Positions 7,561 through 17,677 of a DNA stretch of 64,000 nucleotides are shown one piece after another. A model generated the notes under the pieces. It made no database searches and was not told where the DNA came from. It saw nothing but the letters and a program-made list of their open reading frames with translations. Numbering within the stretch: the stretch's first letter is position 1; each line of letters starts with the position of its first letter. The stretch covers positions 806,001 through 870,000 of the forward strand of contig CAWBTA010000015.1 in NCBI GenBank assembly GCA_963791625.1, read 5' to 3'. This DNA is from JANMCE01 sp963791625 (GTDB taxonomy: Bacteria; Actinomycetota; Acidimicrobiia; Acidimicrobiales; Ilumatobacteraceae). A program made the position numbers and the translations under genes.

Positions 7561-10500
7561 ATGCGTCTCTCCCTTGGTCTGCGGTCGCTGCGCTCACTCC
7601 GCAGCGTCCGCCTCATGGCGGTCGTCACGGTCATTGCCGGCCTGCTCACGATCGCCAACAATCTGCCGAACGGTGCCGGGGCGGCCGCACCCGGCTTCAC
7701 CGTTTCCGGCGGTCAGATTCTCGATCCGTCGGGCGCACCGTTCATCCCGGTTGGCATGCACGTGTCGGGCCGTCACGGGCCGAGCCCGCAGGCCACGGTC
7801 GGCATCGCCAACACGATGAAGGCGTGGGGTTTCAACACCGCTCGTGTCGTCACCTGCCTCGACCCGCAGTGCGTTGGCGCGAGTGGTGTCGGCTACCAGG
7901 AGAACTCCGACACCGATGCCATCGTGCGTGACCTCACGGCCCGCAAGGCCGTCGCGATGATCGAGTCGTACCACATCCCGCCGGGCACCTTCCCGACCGA
8001 GGCGCAAAAGGTGGAACTCGGTAACTGGTGGGAATCGGTAGCCACGAAGTACAAGGACAACCCGTACGTATGGTTCAACGTGATCAATGAACCGGGCGAG
8101 AACGCCAGCTACGGCATTGGAGTAGTCGACCCTCAGTGGCTGTCGTGGAACAGCTATCTGGCCGGACGAATCCGGGCCACCGGCGCGACCAACCCGATCG
8201 TGGTTGACGGGTCGAATAACGGGCAAGACATTCAGTACAACACCGACAACGGTGCACTGGCCCGCCAGGACGCATCGGCCATCCTCACCTACGGCCCGCA
8301 ACTGCTCGCCAGCTACACCAACATCATCTTCTCGCTTCACGTCTACGACGTGTGGGGCAAAGGCACCGACGCGCAGAACCAGGCCCGCCTCAACGACTAC
8401 ATCGCACGCGTCAAAGCATTCGGCGGAACACTCATCATCGGCGAAGCAGGCTTCAGTGAAAACGGGCTCGAACGGACCGGTGCGCTCATCAACGCCGGTG
8501 TCAACGCCGCGTTCATCGTGGCCACGCAGCAGAGACTCGGCGTCATCACCTTCGCCATTCCCAATAGCAACAACCCGGCCACCATCCCCGACACGCAGAA
8601 GCCCTACCAGCTGACCTACGGCACCATCGGCGACGCCAACCAGATCAACTCCCCCACCGCACCCACCAACCTGTCGAAACTCGGCACCGTCGTATGGAAC
8701 TACTCCAAAGCAATACGGACCGCTGCTCCCGCCAACCTCCAGATGACGACGCCTCCCGTCGGCACACCGGTGCTGACCGAAGCCTTCACCAACATCCCCG
8801 GCACGATGACAGCCAACAGCGGATCAACGCTGTCGCTCGTTGCGGGCGCCACTGGTCAGGCCCTTGGCGTGTCGGGACCAACCACGCCGAGCTTCAACTG
8901 GAACGCGAACGGCGTCCTGATACCGGGCAAGACCTACGCCATCTCTGTGCAAGCGAAATCCCTGGCGACACCCGATCCGATTCATGTGCAGTTCATCGGC
9001 GGCAACAATGCCAACTGGGCGGCGAGTGACGCAACGACCAACGGCTGGGCGTGGGCCAACGTCAACAACGCCTCCTCCACCGGATGGACTCAGACGGACT
9101 TTGTCGTGACGATCCCCGCCGGCAACACCGGCAACGTCGGCTTCACTTCCAACGGCAACAACAACTTCGCCATCGACAACCTTGTCATCACGGACGTCAC
9201 GGCCACCACCCCGGTGCTCGTCACGACAGTTGCAACAACAACTACCACGCTAGCGCCGAGCACGGTCACGGGATTCACGGTGGCGGGAGGTCAGATTCTT
9301 GATCCGGCGGGCGCACCGTTCATTCCGGTTGGCATGCACCTTTCCGGTCGTCACGGGCCGAGCCCACAGGCGTCGGTCGGTATCGCCAACACCATGAAGA
9401 CCTGGGGGTTCAACACGGCGCGCATCGTCACGTGCCTCGACCCGCAGTGCTTCGGATCCAGCGGCAACGGTTACTTCGAGAACTCCGACACCGATGCCAT
9501 CGTCCGCGACCTCACGGCCCGCAAAGCGGTCGCCATGATCGAGAGCTACCACATTCCGCCGGGCACCTTCCCGACGGAGGCACAGAAGGTAGAGCTCGGT
9601 AACTGGTGGGAAGGCGTTGCGCTCAAGTACAAGGACAACCCGTACGTCTGGTTCAACCTCATCAATGAACCGGGTGAGAACGCCAACTACGGCATTGGCG
9701 TGGTCGATCCGCAGTGGCTCTCATGGAACAGTTACCTCGCCACCCGCATTCGCAACACGGGCGCGCTCAACCCGATCGTGGTTGATGGGTCCAACAACGG
9801 GCAGGACATTCAGTACAACACCGAAGGCGGCGCGCTGGCCCGCCAGGATGCATCGGCCATCCTCACCTACGGCCCGCAGATGTTGGCCAACTTCTCCAAC
9901 ATCATTTTCTCGCTTCACGTGTACGACGTGTGGGGCAAAGGCACCGATCCACAGAACCAGGCCCGTCTCAACGACTACATCGCACGAGTAAAAGCATTCG
10001 GCGGAACACTCATCATCGGCGAGGCCGGCTTCAGCGAGAACGGGCTTGAGCGCACCGGCGCCCTCATCAACGCCGGCGTGAACGCCGCGTTCGTGGTGGC
10101 CGCGCAGCAAAAGGTTGGCGTGGTTGCGTTCGCGATTCCGAACAGCAACAACCCCGCCACAATCCCCGATACGCAGAAGCCCTACCAGCTCACGTACGGC
10201 ACCATCGGCGACGCCAACCAGATCGACGCCTCCAACCCGCCGACCAACCTGTCGAAACTGGGCAAGGTGGTGTGGAACTATTCGAAGGCGATTGCAGCCG
10301 CCGCGCCGGCAAATGGCCAGCTCACGGCCCCCATCTCCGGCACGCCGGTGTCCACCGAAGGGTTCGCCGCAATTCCGTCGTCGATGGCGGGATACGGAGG
10401 GTCAGCCCTTGCCCTCGTGCCCGGGGTCAGCGGGCAGGCGCTCTCCGTTTCCGGTGGAGCCCCGACACCCAGCTTCACGTGGCTCACGAATGGCGTCCTC

Positions 10501-11904
10501 ACACCGGGCAAAACCTATGCCATCTCGATGCAGGCGAAGTCCCTCGGATCGCCTGACCCGATCCATCTGCAGCTCATCGGCGCCAACAACGCGAACTGGG
10601 CCACCACGCCATCGAACCTCGGATGGGCGTTCGCCAACATCAACAACTCGTCGGCCTCGGCCTGGACCCAGACCGATTTCGTGATGACGGTTCCGGTCGG
10701 TTACACGGGCACGGCCGGCTTCATTTCCAATGGACCGAGCGGCTTCGCTATCGACAACATCACCATCACCGACGTGTCATCCGGCTTCGTGATCAACCCG
10801 ACCACGACCACCACGGCTGCGGCCACGACAACGGCAGCGGTGACGACAACGGCCGCGGTCACCACCACGGCTGCCGTCACCACCACTGCGGCGGTGACAA
10901 CCACGGCCGCAGCGACAACCACGACGACCGCCCCGCCAGCACCGACCGGAGCGGTCATCTACGGCGACAGCATCGGGTGGGACAACTGGTCGTGGAACTC
11001 CACCCTGAACCCGGCGACTACGAACCCGGTGAAGAACGGGGCGAATTCCCTCGCCATCACGTACACGGCGGCGGGCGGCGCAGCCTCGTTCCGCAAGGCG
11101 ACGCCGATCGTGCCTATCGCAGGTCAGGGCATCACGTTCTGGGCCTACGGCGCAGCGGGTGGCAACACCATCGACGTGCTCGCCATGACGAGTGATATCG
11201 CCGGGGCCACCGTCGCCAAACGGCTGCAGGTTCCTGCCGGTGTCTGGACGCAACTCTCCGTGTTGTGGTCCGACCTTGGCAACCCGGCCACGGTCGCTCG
11301 CGTCAACATCGTCGACGGGAAGAACGCCGCGCAGCCGACGTTCTACCTCGATGACATCGTGATCACCGGTGGCGCCGTGCCTCCAACAACAACGACCACC
11401 GGCGCGGCGACCACCACCACCACGATCCCCGCTGTCACAACAACGGCGCCTGCGGTCACCACCACAGCGCCGGCGGCAACCGGCACGTTGATCTACGGCG
11501 ACTCGCTGGTGTGGACGAACTGGTCGTGGAACACCACCCGCAACGACGCCGTCACGTCACCGGTCAAGGTGGGCACCAACGCCATGAGCATCACGTTCAC
11601 CGCGGCGTGGGCCGGCGCGTCGTTCCGCACAGCCACACCCGTGATCCTGACCGCCGGTCAGGCGATACGGTTCTGGGCCTACGGCGCGGTCGGCGGCAAC
11701 GTGCTTGATGTGCGGATTCAGACGACCGACATCAACGGTGCTTCCATCGCCAAACGGGTCACCATCCCCGCCGGTGTGTGGACCCAGGTGGTCGTGCCGT
11801 TGGCCGATCTCGGCAACCCGACGCAGATCGCTCGCGTCAACCTCACCGACGGCACCGGCGCAGCGCAACCCACCTACTTCATCGATGACCTTCGCATCTC
11901 GTAA
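7561..11904 (+). CDS. Secreted double-GH5 glycoside hydrolase with four binding modules
   Basis: The frame is open from an ATG at 7468, but the ATG at 7561 (MRLSLGLRSL) fits a signal peptide better and leaves the upstream palindromes untranslated. Numbering from 7468 gives 1478 residues. GH5-A is about 75-430 (Glu208 in FNVINEPGEN, Glu326 in IIGEAGFS), followed by a CBM4/9-like module (434-588) and a short Thr linker. GH5-B is 601-945 (Glu734, Glu852), followed by a second such module (950-1105). A Thr/Ala linker, a C-terminal module (1160-1300), another Thr linker and a second C-terminal module (1338-1478) complete it. Both catalytic pairs are intact. It looks like an internal duplication of the 4966 gene's architecture, with Thr linkers replacing Pro linkers. 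An extracellular polysaccharidase is inferred. Confidence 0.87.
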   Translation: MRLSLGLRSLRSLRSVRLMAVVTVIAGLLTIANNLPNGAGAAAPGFTVSGGQILDPSGAPFIPVGMHVSGRHGPSPQATVGIANTMKAWGFNTARVVTCLDPQCVGASGVGYQENSDTDAIVRDLTARKAVAMIESYHIPPGTFPTEAQKVELGNWWESVATKYKDNPYVWFNVINEPGENASYGIGVVDPQWLSWNSYLAGRIRATGATNPIVVDGSNNGQDIQYNTDNGALARQDASAILTYGPQLLASYTNIIFSLHVYDVWGKGTDAQNQARLNDYIARVKAFGGTLIIGEAGFSENGLERTGALINAGVNAAFIVATQQRLGVITFAIPNSNNPATIPDTQKPYQLTYGTIGDANQINSPTAPTNLSKLGTVVWNYSKAIRTAAPANLQMTTPPVGTPVLTEAFTNIPGTMTANSGSTLSLVAGATGQALGVSGPTTPSFNWNANGVLIPGKTYAISVQAKSLATPDPIHVQFIGGNNANWAASDATTNGWAWANVNNASSTGWTQTDFVVTIPAGNTGNVGFTSNGNNNFAIDNLVITDVTATTPVLVTTVATTTTTLAPSTVTGFTVAGGQILDPAGAPFIPVGMHLSGRHGPSPQASVGIANTMKTWGFNTARIVTCLDPQCFGSSGNGYFENSDTDAIVRDLTARKAVAMIESYHIPPGTFPTEAQKVELGNWWEGVALKYKDNPYVWFNLINEPGENANYGIGVVDPQWLSWNSYLATRIRNTGALNPIVVDGSNNGQDIQYNTEGGALARQDASAILTYGPQMLANFSNIIFSLHVYDVWGKGTDPQNQARLNDYIARVKAFGGTLIIGEAGFSENGLERTGALINAGVNAAFVVAAQQKVGVVAFAIPNSNNPATIPDTQKPYQLTYGTIGDANQIDASNPPTNLSKLGKVVWNYSKAIAAAAPANGQLTAPISGTPVSTEGFAAIPSSMAGYGGSALALVPGVSGQALSVSGGAPTPSFTWLTNGVLTPGKTYAISMQAKSLGSPDPIHLQLIGANNANWATTPSNLGWAFANINNSSASAWTQTDFVMTVPVGYTGTAGFISNGPSGFAIDNITITDVSSGFVINPTTTTTAAATTTAAVTTTAAVTTTAAVTTTAAVTTTAAATTTTTAPPAPTGAVIYGDSIGWDNWSWNSTLNPATTNPVKNGANSLAITYTAAGGAASFRKATPIVPIAGQGITFWAYGAAGGNTIDVLAMTSDIAGATVAKRLQVPAGVWTQLSVLWSDLGNPATVARVNIVDGKNAAQPTFYLDDIVITGGAVPPTTTTTGAATTTTTIPAVTTTAPAVTTTAPAATGTLIYGDSLVWTNWSWNTTRNDAVTSPVKVGTNAMSITFTAAWAGASFRTATPVILTAGQAIRFWAYGAVGGNVLDVRIQTTDINGASIAKRVTIPAGVWTQVVVPLADLGNPTQIARVNLTDGTGAAQPTYFIDDLRIS
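10798..10941 (+). repeat. Thr/Ala repeat linker (TTTAAV units)
   Basis: About 48 residues made of TTTAAV repeats, from a degenerate 18-base DNA unit. It is a likely O-glycosylated spacer between the catalytic half and the C-terminal modules. Confidence 0.8.
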
Positions 11905-11934
11905 CCAAACCGTCGCAAGTGGCACGATGAGTGC

Positions 11935-13539
11935 ATGGAACTGTCGGACTATCTGTCGTCGCCGTATCCACTGAGTCGAGCGCCCATGATCGGGCACAAC
12001 GGCGCCGTCGCCACGTCACAGCCGTTGGCCGCTCAGGCCGGCATGGCGATGTTGCAGCGAGGCGGTAACGCAGTGGATGCCGCTATCGCAACGGCTGTCG
12101 CGTTGACGGTGGTGGAGCCGACCTCGAACGGCATCGGCTCCGATGCGTTCGCGCTGGTGTGGGCCGATGGCGAGCTGCACGGCATGAACGCGTCGGGGCG
12201 GGCACCGGCTGGGCTCACCATCGACCTCTGCCGGTCGGCCGGTCACACGACTGTGCCCGACCTCGGTTGGCTACCGGTCACCGTACCGGGAGCGGTGTCG
12301 TCGTGGGCGGAGGTGCACGGTCGTTTCGGCCGGCTGCCCTTCGCGACGTTGTTCGAGCCCGCCATCCACATGGCCGAGCGTGGGTTCGCGGTGAGTCCGG
12401 TCGTGGCCCGGTTCTGGCGATTCGCGGCCGCTGCCTACCGCCGAGCCTCACTCTCCGAACTCGCGCCGTGGTTCGACACGTTCACCAACGACGGGACCAC
12501 ACCTCGAGTCGGCGAGATCGTCCGGTTCCCGGACCACGCCACAACGTTGCGGTCGATCGCAGCGTCGGGCGGCCGATCTTTCTATGAGGGTGACCTTGCC
12601 GAGGCTATCGACGCGCACTCGCGGGCCACCGGCGGCGTCCTGCGCGGCGCCGACCTGGCGTCGCACCGCTGTGACTGGGTCGATCCGATTTCCACCAACT
12701 ACCGCGGCTTCGACGTTTGGGAGATACCACCCAACGGTTCGGGAATCACCGCGCTGCTGGCGTTGACCATTCTCGAAGGCTTCGACCTGGCCGGACCGGA
12801 GAGCGGCGGCTCGTGGCACCGCCAGATAGAAGCGATCAAGTTGGCGTTTTCTGATGCCGCGGCCTACATCGCCGATCCGAGCGTCGTGGAGGTGCCGATG
12901 GCCGGCATGCTCGACAAGGCATACGCGGCAAGCCGTCGCGCATTGATCACCGAACAAGCCAGTGACCCGATGCCAGGGGATCCGCCGCGGGGAGGAACCG
13001 TGTACCTCTGCACAGCTGATGGCGATGGGCAGATGGTGAGCTTCATCCAGAGCAACTACGAAGGGTTCGGATCGGGTGTCGTGGTACCCGGAACCGGCAT
13101 TGCGCTGCAGAATCGGGGTGCGAATTTCTCACTGACAGAAGGTCACCCGAACGCACTGGCGCCAGGCAAGCGGCCTTATCACACCATCATTCCTGGCTTC
13201 CTCAGCCGTGACGGTGAGGCGGTCGGACCTTTCGGAGTGATGGGTGGCTTCATGCAACCGCAGGGCCACGTTCAAGTGATCGTTCGTACGGTTGATCAGT
13301 TGTTGCATCCGCAAGCAACCCTCGACGCGCCGAGGTGGCGGTGGCACGCGGGTCGGAAGGTCACGGTGGAGCCACGCACACCGGCACACGTCATCGAAGA
13401 TCTCCGCGTCCGTGGCCACGATGTCCACATCGAGGCCGAAGCATCAGCGTTCGGCCGAGGCCAGATCATCTGGAAGATCGGCCAGGCGTTGGTGGCCGCC
13501 AGCGAGAGTCGAGCCGACGGCCAAGCCCTCGTCTGCTAG
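11935..13539 (+). CDS. Gamma-glutamyltransferase family Ntn-hydrolase
   Basis: 534 residues. The N-terminal block GGNAVDAAIATAVALTVVEP and the following NGIGSDAF are typical of the large subunit. The self-cleavage site and nucleophile are visible as Thr355 in RGGTVYLCTAD, and GFLSRDGEAVGPFGVMGGFM and the DAPRW block mark the small subunit. The family hydrolyses or transfers gamma-glutamyl groups (glutathione) or acts as an acylase. There is no clear signal peptide, so it may be cytoplasmic. It follows the GH5 gene by 30 bases on the same strand, but no functional link is evident. Substrate is not determinable. Confidence 0.87.
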   Translation: MELSDYLSSPYPLSRAPMIGHNGAVATSQPLAAQAGMAMLQRGGNAVDAAIATAVALTVVEPTSNGIGSDAFALVWADGELHGMNASGRAPAGLTIDLCRSAGHTTVPDLGWLPVTVPGAVSSWAEVHGRFGRLPFATLFEPAIHMAERGFAVSPVVARFWRFAAAAYRRASLSELAPWFDTFTNDGTTPRVGEIVRFPDHATTLRSIAASGGRSFYEGDLAEAIDAHSRATGGVLRGADLASHRCDWVDPISTNYRGFDVWEIPPNGSGITALLALTILEGFDLAGPESGGSWHRQIEAIKLAFSDAAAYIADPSVVEVPMAGMLDKAYAASRRALITEQASDPMPGDPPRGGTVYLCTADGDGQMVSFIQSNYEGFGSGVVVPGTGIALQNRGANFSLTEGHPNALAPGKRPYHTIIPGFLSRDGEAVGPFGVMGGFMQPQGHVQVIVRTVDQLLHPQATLDAPRWRWHAGRKVTVEPRTPAHVIEDLRVRGHDVHIEAEASAFGRGQIIWKIGQALVAASESRADGQALVC

Positions 13540-13627
13540 TGCGCTGGCCACGACGGTTGCGCCAGCCGACTACCGTTTCTCTGTTGGCCCGAAACTCGGG
13601 ACACCCCGAGAAACCGAAAGGATCGAC

Positions 13628-14101
13628 ATGGCGAAGAACACGATTTGCCTGTGGTTCGACAAAGACGCCGAAGAAGCGGCGCTGTTCTACAGCAAGACCT
13701 TTCCCGACAGTGCTGTCGGCGCGGTGCACTTTGCGCCGAGCGACTTTCCCGACGGCAAGGAGGGTGATCCGTTACTCGTCGAGTTCACCGTCGTCGGCAT
13801 CCCCTGTGTCGGCCTCAATGGCGGTCCCGCGTTCAAGCACACCGAGGCGTTCTCATTCCAGATTTCAACAGTCGATCAGGACGAAACCGACCGCTACTGG
13901 AACGCGATCGTCGGCAACGGCGGCGAGGAAAGCCAGTGCGGCTGGTGTCGCGACAAGTGGGGAATTTCGTGGCAGATCACTCCCACCATCTTGACCGACG
14001 CAATCAGTGCCGGAGGCGACAAGGCCAAGCGTGCCTTTGACGCGATGATGCCTATGACCAAGATCGACGTTGCCACCATCGAACGAGCCCTGCGCAGTTG
14101 A
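13628..14101 (+). CDS. VOC-superfamily PhnB / 3-demethylubiquinone methyltransferase-like protein
   Basis: The ATG at 13628, preceded by GAAAGGA, gives 157 residues; the longer open frame upstream overlaps the previous gene and is not used. The sequence starts NTICLWFDKDAEEAALFYSKTFP and contains GGPAFKHTEAFSFQI, QDETDRYW and CGWCRDKWGISWQITP, all typical of PhnB-like VOC proteins. Despite the database name such proteins are rarely methyltransferases; the fold binds metals and small ligands. Function here is unknown. Confidence 0.85.
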   Translation: MAKNTICLWFDKDAEEAALFYSKTFPDSAVGAVHFAPSDFPDGKEGDPLLVEFTVVGIPCVGLNGGPAFKHTEAFSFQISTVDQDETDRYWNAIVGNGGEESQCGWCRDKWGISWQITPTILTDAISAGGDKAKRAFDAMMPMTKIDVATIERALRS

Positions 14102-14110
14102 CTACGCCAC

Positions 14111-14143
14111 GTCAGCTCTGACGGACCTGCGAGGTCAGCTGAC
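14111..14143 (+). terminator. Hairpin downstream of the VOC gene
   Basis: GTCAGCT (14111-14117) pairs with AGCTGAC (14137-14143), enclosing a second stem GACCT-gcg-AGGTC. No T-run follows, so termination is inferred from position only. Confidence 0.4.
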
Positions 14144-14287
14144 GGTCTCACCGAAGTGGTCGAACACGCTCGAGGTCCCTGATGGTTCTCCAAGCGTCGC
14201 TCCCGCTGCCAACGGGAACTCCAACGCCGAGGCCACCTAGTTCGTCGCGGTCGAGCAGCGCGTCCTGCATTCGGGCAGACTTCGTAG

Positions 14288-14971
14288 ATGACGACTACTC
14301 CGGTGCTTTCGAAGTCCGGCGATGTGTTCGTGCTGCGGCTCGGTGACGCCGAGAATGCGTTCAATCGCGTCTGGATCGACGCCTTCCTTGCGGCTCTCGT
14401 CGAGGTTGACTCGCTTGAGGGCCCGCGTTCGCTGGTGCTTGTCGGGGAGGGAAAGTTCTTCTCCAACGGCATGGATCTTGCGTACCTGTTCAGCGGTGCC
14501 GAAGATGCGTCAGCTTTCGTAGGTGACGTGTACCGAATGTTCGCCAAAGTCCTCGCTGCTCCGTACCCGACCGTCGCTGCAATCAACGGCCATGCATTTG
14601 CTGGTGGGGCAATGCTGGCACTGGCTTGCGATCGCCGACTTCTTCGAGAAGACCGGGGATTCGTATGCATCAACGAGGTAGCCATCGGCCTGACGCTCGC
14701 CGATGGGCCGTGGGCGTTGATTCGCTCAAAACTCGCACCGCAGACGGCACACATTGCCGTCACATCTGCACACCGGTTCGGCGGTACCGCGGCCGTCGAT
14801 GCGGGCCTTGTGGACGGGGTTGCGATGGCGGAGGAACTTGAGGCTGCGGCTGTGGCGCTGGCAGCATCACTAGCGACCACCGCTGGACCGGTTCTCGCAC
14901 GTCTGAAGGCAACGATGTACGCAGACGCACTCGACTTGTTGGGCCGCGGAGAGATGCCACCACAGCCATAA
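14288..14971 (+). CDS. Enoyl-CoA hydratase/isomerase family protein
   Basis: 227 residues of the crotonase fold. The oxyanion-hole segments are visible as GEGKFFSNGMDLAYL and INGHAFAGGAMLALACDRR, followed by FVCINEVAIGL. Its short length and the SNGMDL motif resemble delta3,delta2-enoyl-CoA isomerases more than long hydratases; the usual second hydratase Glu is not clearly placed. It probably acts in fatty-acyl-CoA oxidation in the cytoplasm. It is a single gene, convergent with the carotenoid operon, with about 170 gene-free bases between them. Confidence 0.8.
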   Translation: MTTTPVLSKSGDVFVLRLGDAENAFNRVWIDAFLAALVEVDSLEGPRSLVLVGEGKFFSNGMDLAYLFSGAEDASAFVGDVYRMFAKVLAAPYPTVAAINGHAFAGGAMLALACDRRLLREDRGFVCINEVAIGLTLADGPWALIRSKLAPQTAHIAVTSAHRFGGTAAVDAGLVDGVAMAEELEAAAVALAASLATTAGPVLARLKATMYADALDLLGRGEMPPQP

Positions 14972-15141
14972 GCAGCAACCCACCTGATACCGCGAATCCA
15001 CCAACGCTCCAGCTCCAGACCTCAGATCTCTCGAAAAGTCGCAAAGAAGCGGAACAGACCAAACCACTCCGGGGGCTGCTGCTCGCTCGCATAGTCAACG
15101 TTGCGCATTCACACCCTTCGTGTCACCACCTGGACCGAGGC

Positions 15142-16239
15142 CTACGGCGGGTAGGTGCGGCCGCGCCAGGTGCGTTCGGGTCGCAGGGTGGACTGGGTGA
15201 GGCGCGACGCCACAGGAATGTCGGCCAGCGGCGACAGCCAGTACGCCAGCGACGCGTGGTCGTAGGCCCGCCTGGTACCAACCAACGTTCCGAGGCGGGC
15301 GACTGCCATGATGCCGTCCAGAAGATCACCACGACCGCTCAGCACACGGACCAGGGGCAGCGCCTGGGCCAGCCAGACAACGCCGAGGCCGGAAGACTGT
15401 TCCCGCTTTGACGCCACGCCGCCGAGGGGCAGGGATCGCCCCCAGCCACGCCACGCATCCTTCGCATCGGCGTGCATCGCGACGGTGAGCGCAGGACCGG
15501 CGTCAAGGAATCCGACCGACCAACCCTTGATCGACAGCGAGCGAGCGAGAGCCACGTCCTCCACAAGGCTGGCCGCGACCGGATGAAATCCGCCAGCCTC
15601 AAGAAACTCGACGCGGCGCAGCACCATGCACTGACCGTTCGCCATCATCCGTTCTGGCTCGACCGACGATGTCGCACCGGGCGGGCCGTAGCGGTAGACG
15701 AGGGTGGTCAGCAACGACGGGTGCAGCATCTGCAACAGCCATGTCGGACAGCGGAACCGGCCGGCAACGGTGAGAAATCCGAAGCCGTCGTTGGTTGCTC
15801 TTGCAACTAGTGCAGCGGGCAGGCCGGGGGTTGGTTCTGTATCGGCGTCGAGCGTGACCACCCACTCGGTTGTCGACGCTTCGATGCCCTGCTGGAGGGC
15901 CCAGCACTTACCCGCCCAACCGCTCGGCAACACCGAGACCGAAATGACGCGGGCACCGAGCGAACGGGCAACATCGGCCGTCCCGTCATCGGAATGGTCA
16001 TCGACCACGATGACCTCGTGGATGGCCGAGTCGGCACGCAGGCGATCAAGGCACGGCGTGATCCGACTTGCCTCGTTGCGCGCCGGAATCACGACGGTGA
16101 CGCCACCGGACGGCGCCGGCGCGTTCGGTGCGGCCTCAATGGGCGCAACCGTGCGGCCGGCCCGGACGAGCTGGCGCAGCGCACCGACTGCGGCCGCCAA
16201 GCGCAGCGCGAGGAACAGCCAACGGGCGAGACGCCTCAC
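15142..16239 (-). CDS. cruG: Family 2 glycosyltransferase, carotenoid (CruG/CrtQ-like)
   Basis: 365 residues with an N-terminal membrane segment, the GT2 start VTVVIPARNEASRI, the DDHSDDGT nucleotide-binding loop, and a metal-binding TLDADTEP. The hydrophobic C-terminal half ends in RPERTWRGRTYPP, a tail shared by carotenoid and hopanoid glycosyltransferases. Its GTG overlaps the stop of the upstream desaturase (GTGA), so it is the last gene of the carotenoid operon. Next to CruF, a CruG-type 2'-O-glycosyltransferase is the likeliest role; CrtQ-like activity is an alternative. It acts at the cytoplasmic membrane. Confidence 0.75.
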   Translation of the reverse strand: MRRLARWLFLALRLAAAVGALRQLVRAGRTVAPIEAAPNAPAPSGGVTVVIPARNEASRITPCLDRLRADSAIHEVIVVDDHSDDGTADVARSLGARVISVSVLPSGWAGKCWALQQGIEASTTEWVVTLDADTEPTPGLPAALVARATNDGFGFLTVAGRFRCPTWLLQMLHPSLLTTLVYRYGPPGATSSVEPERMMANGQCMVLRRVEFLEAGGFHPVAASLVEDVALARSLSIKGWSVGFLDAGPALTVAMHADAKDAWRGWGRSLPLGGVASKREQSSGLGVVWLAQALPLVRVLSGRGDLLDGIMAVARLGTLVGTRRAYDHASLAYWLSPLADIPVASRLTQSTLRPERTWRGRTYPP

Positions 16240-17677
16240 TGATCAGCGCCAATCATGTCGGCAACGATGCGTGCACTCATCGCCACCAGCGGCAGACCAC
16301 CGCCGGGGTGGCTGGTACCACCGACCAGATAGAGCCCCTTCACCGGACCGCGGTTTGCGGGGCGGGCGAACGCGGCTCTCCGGCCATTGGAGGACGTTCC
16401 GTAGATGGACCCGTGGGCGGCCCGGTAGCGACTGGCAATGTCGGCCGGGCTCATCGTCTCGGTAAACACGATTCGGTCACGGATATCGGTTCCACATCTC
16501 GCCAGCCGGTCAAGCATCACCTGGGCGTAGCCGTCCATCGCTCCGGCATCAGCGGGTGCGTTGGCGAGAAGAAACCAGCTCTCATGGCCCTCGGGCGCCT
16601 GGCAGGGGTCTGTCACCGACGACACGCATGCGTAGACGGTGGGCATCGCCGCGGGGCTACCGGCATCAAGATCGGCGTACTCCTGCGCGTAACTCGGTGA
16701 GAACCAGATCGAATGATGCTGCACGGCCGGCGTGCGGCCCCGCACCGCTGCCATGACCACGAAACCCGAACCCGATGGCGTCGCCCGTTCCAAGCGGCGC
16801 ACGGCGGCGGGCCGAGGGAGCAGGTCCCGGTAGAGGTGCTCGGCGTCGACGTTGGCAATCACGATCGAAGCCGCGTGCGTCGAGCCGTCCGCGCTGCGAA
16901 TGCCGGTGACCCGATCGGCCGATGCTGTCACCGCGGTGACTTCCGTCGATGGATGCAGGCCGATACCGAAGGACTCACAGGCCCGCACGAGCGCGTCCCG
17001 CAGACGCCCGAGGCCACCCATCACGTACCAGGCACCGTGGCGTTGTTCGATGGCCGGAATGCAGCCGAGCGTGGCAGGAGCTTGGAACGGCGAGCTACCC
17101 GAGTACGTCGCGTAACGACAGGCCCACTGCTGTAGTCGCGGGTCGGTGAACGCATCGGCCGCAGCTTTGGCCAACGTGCGCATGGCGTCGATGGCGGCGA
17201 GGTCGCGAGGCGACCGCATTCGTCGAAGGAGCGCGAGTGGCGACGACATCGGGCCGGCGAAAAGGAGCGTTCGCTGACGGTCCAGATGCGCTGAGACCGC
17301 TCCATGAACGAGCGCCACGCCTCGCCACTGCCGGGCGAGAACGCTTCGACCGCCCGCACGGCAGCGGCCGGATCGTTCGGGATGTCGAGCATGCTGCCGT
17401 CGGGCCAGTGATAGCGGAACTGCGGGTCGAGGCGCACCAGCTCAACCTGCTCGGCCAACGTCGTGCCGGTCAGTCGCAGCACATCGTCGAACTGATTCGG
17501 CAGGGTGAGGAGCGACGGGCCGATGTCGAACGAGAAGCCGTCACGCTCACGCACAGCAAGCTTTCCGCCCATCACATCGTTGCGTTCGAACACGTCCACC
17601 CGATGGCCGACCGATCGCAGTCGGATTGCGGCGCAAAGGCCACCGACGCCTCCGCCGATGACGGCGACGTCAGCCAC
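16236..17677 (-). pseudogene. crtD: CrtD/CrtI-like carotenoid desaturase, single-base frameshift
   Basis: The N-terminal half (GTG at 17677, VAVIGGGVGGLCAA FAD-binding motif, VMGGKL, SFDIGPSLLTLP) and the C-terminal half (AGPMSSPL, WYVMGGLGRLRDAL, and a LYLVGGTSHPGGGLPLVAMS flavin-binding end) lie in different frames. The break is at a run of four T on the minus strand (17260-17263). Five T would read SERSFFAGPMSSPL and give one protein of 480 residues, the normal length. The GTG lies within the last codons of cruF, and the stop overlaps the glycosyltransferase start. It is probably a 3,4-desaturase (CrtD) next to CruF. Given its intact coupling on both sides, a sequence error is likely. Confidence 0.75.

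Noticed and set aside
10798..10941. Regular 18-base repeats resembling a CRISPR-like or satellite array
   Set aside because: They encode a Thr/Ala linker in frame within a long gene. Units are contiguous with no spacers, and there are no cas genes.
13292..13627. 5' extension of the VOC gene
   Set aside because: It overlaps the gamma-glutamyltransferase gene in another frame. The ATG at 13628 has a good ribosome-binding site.
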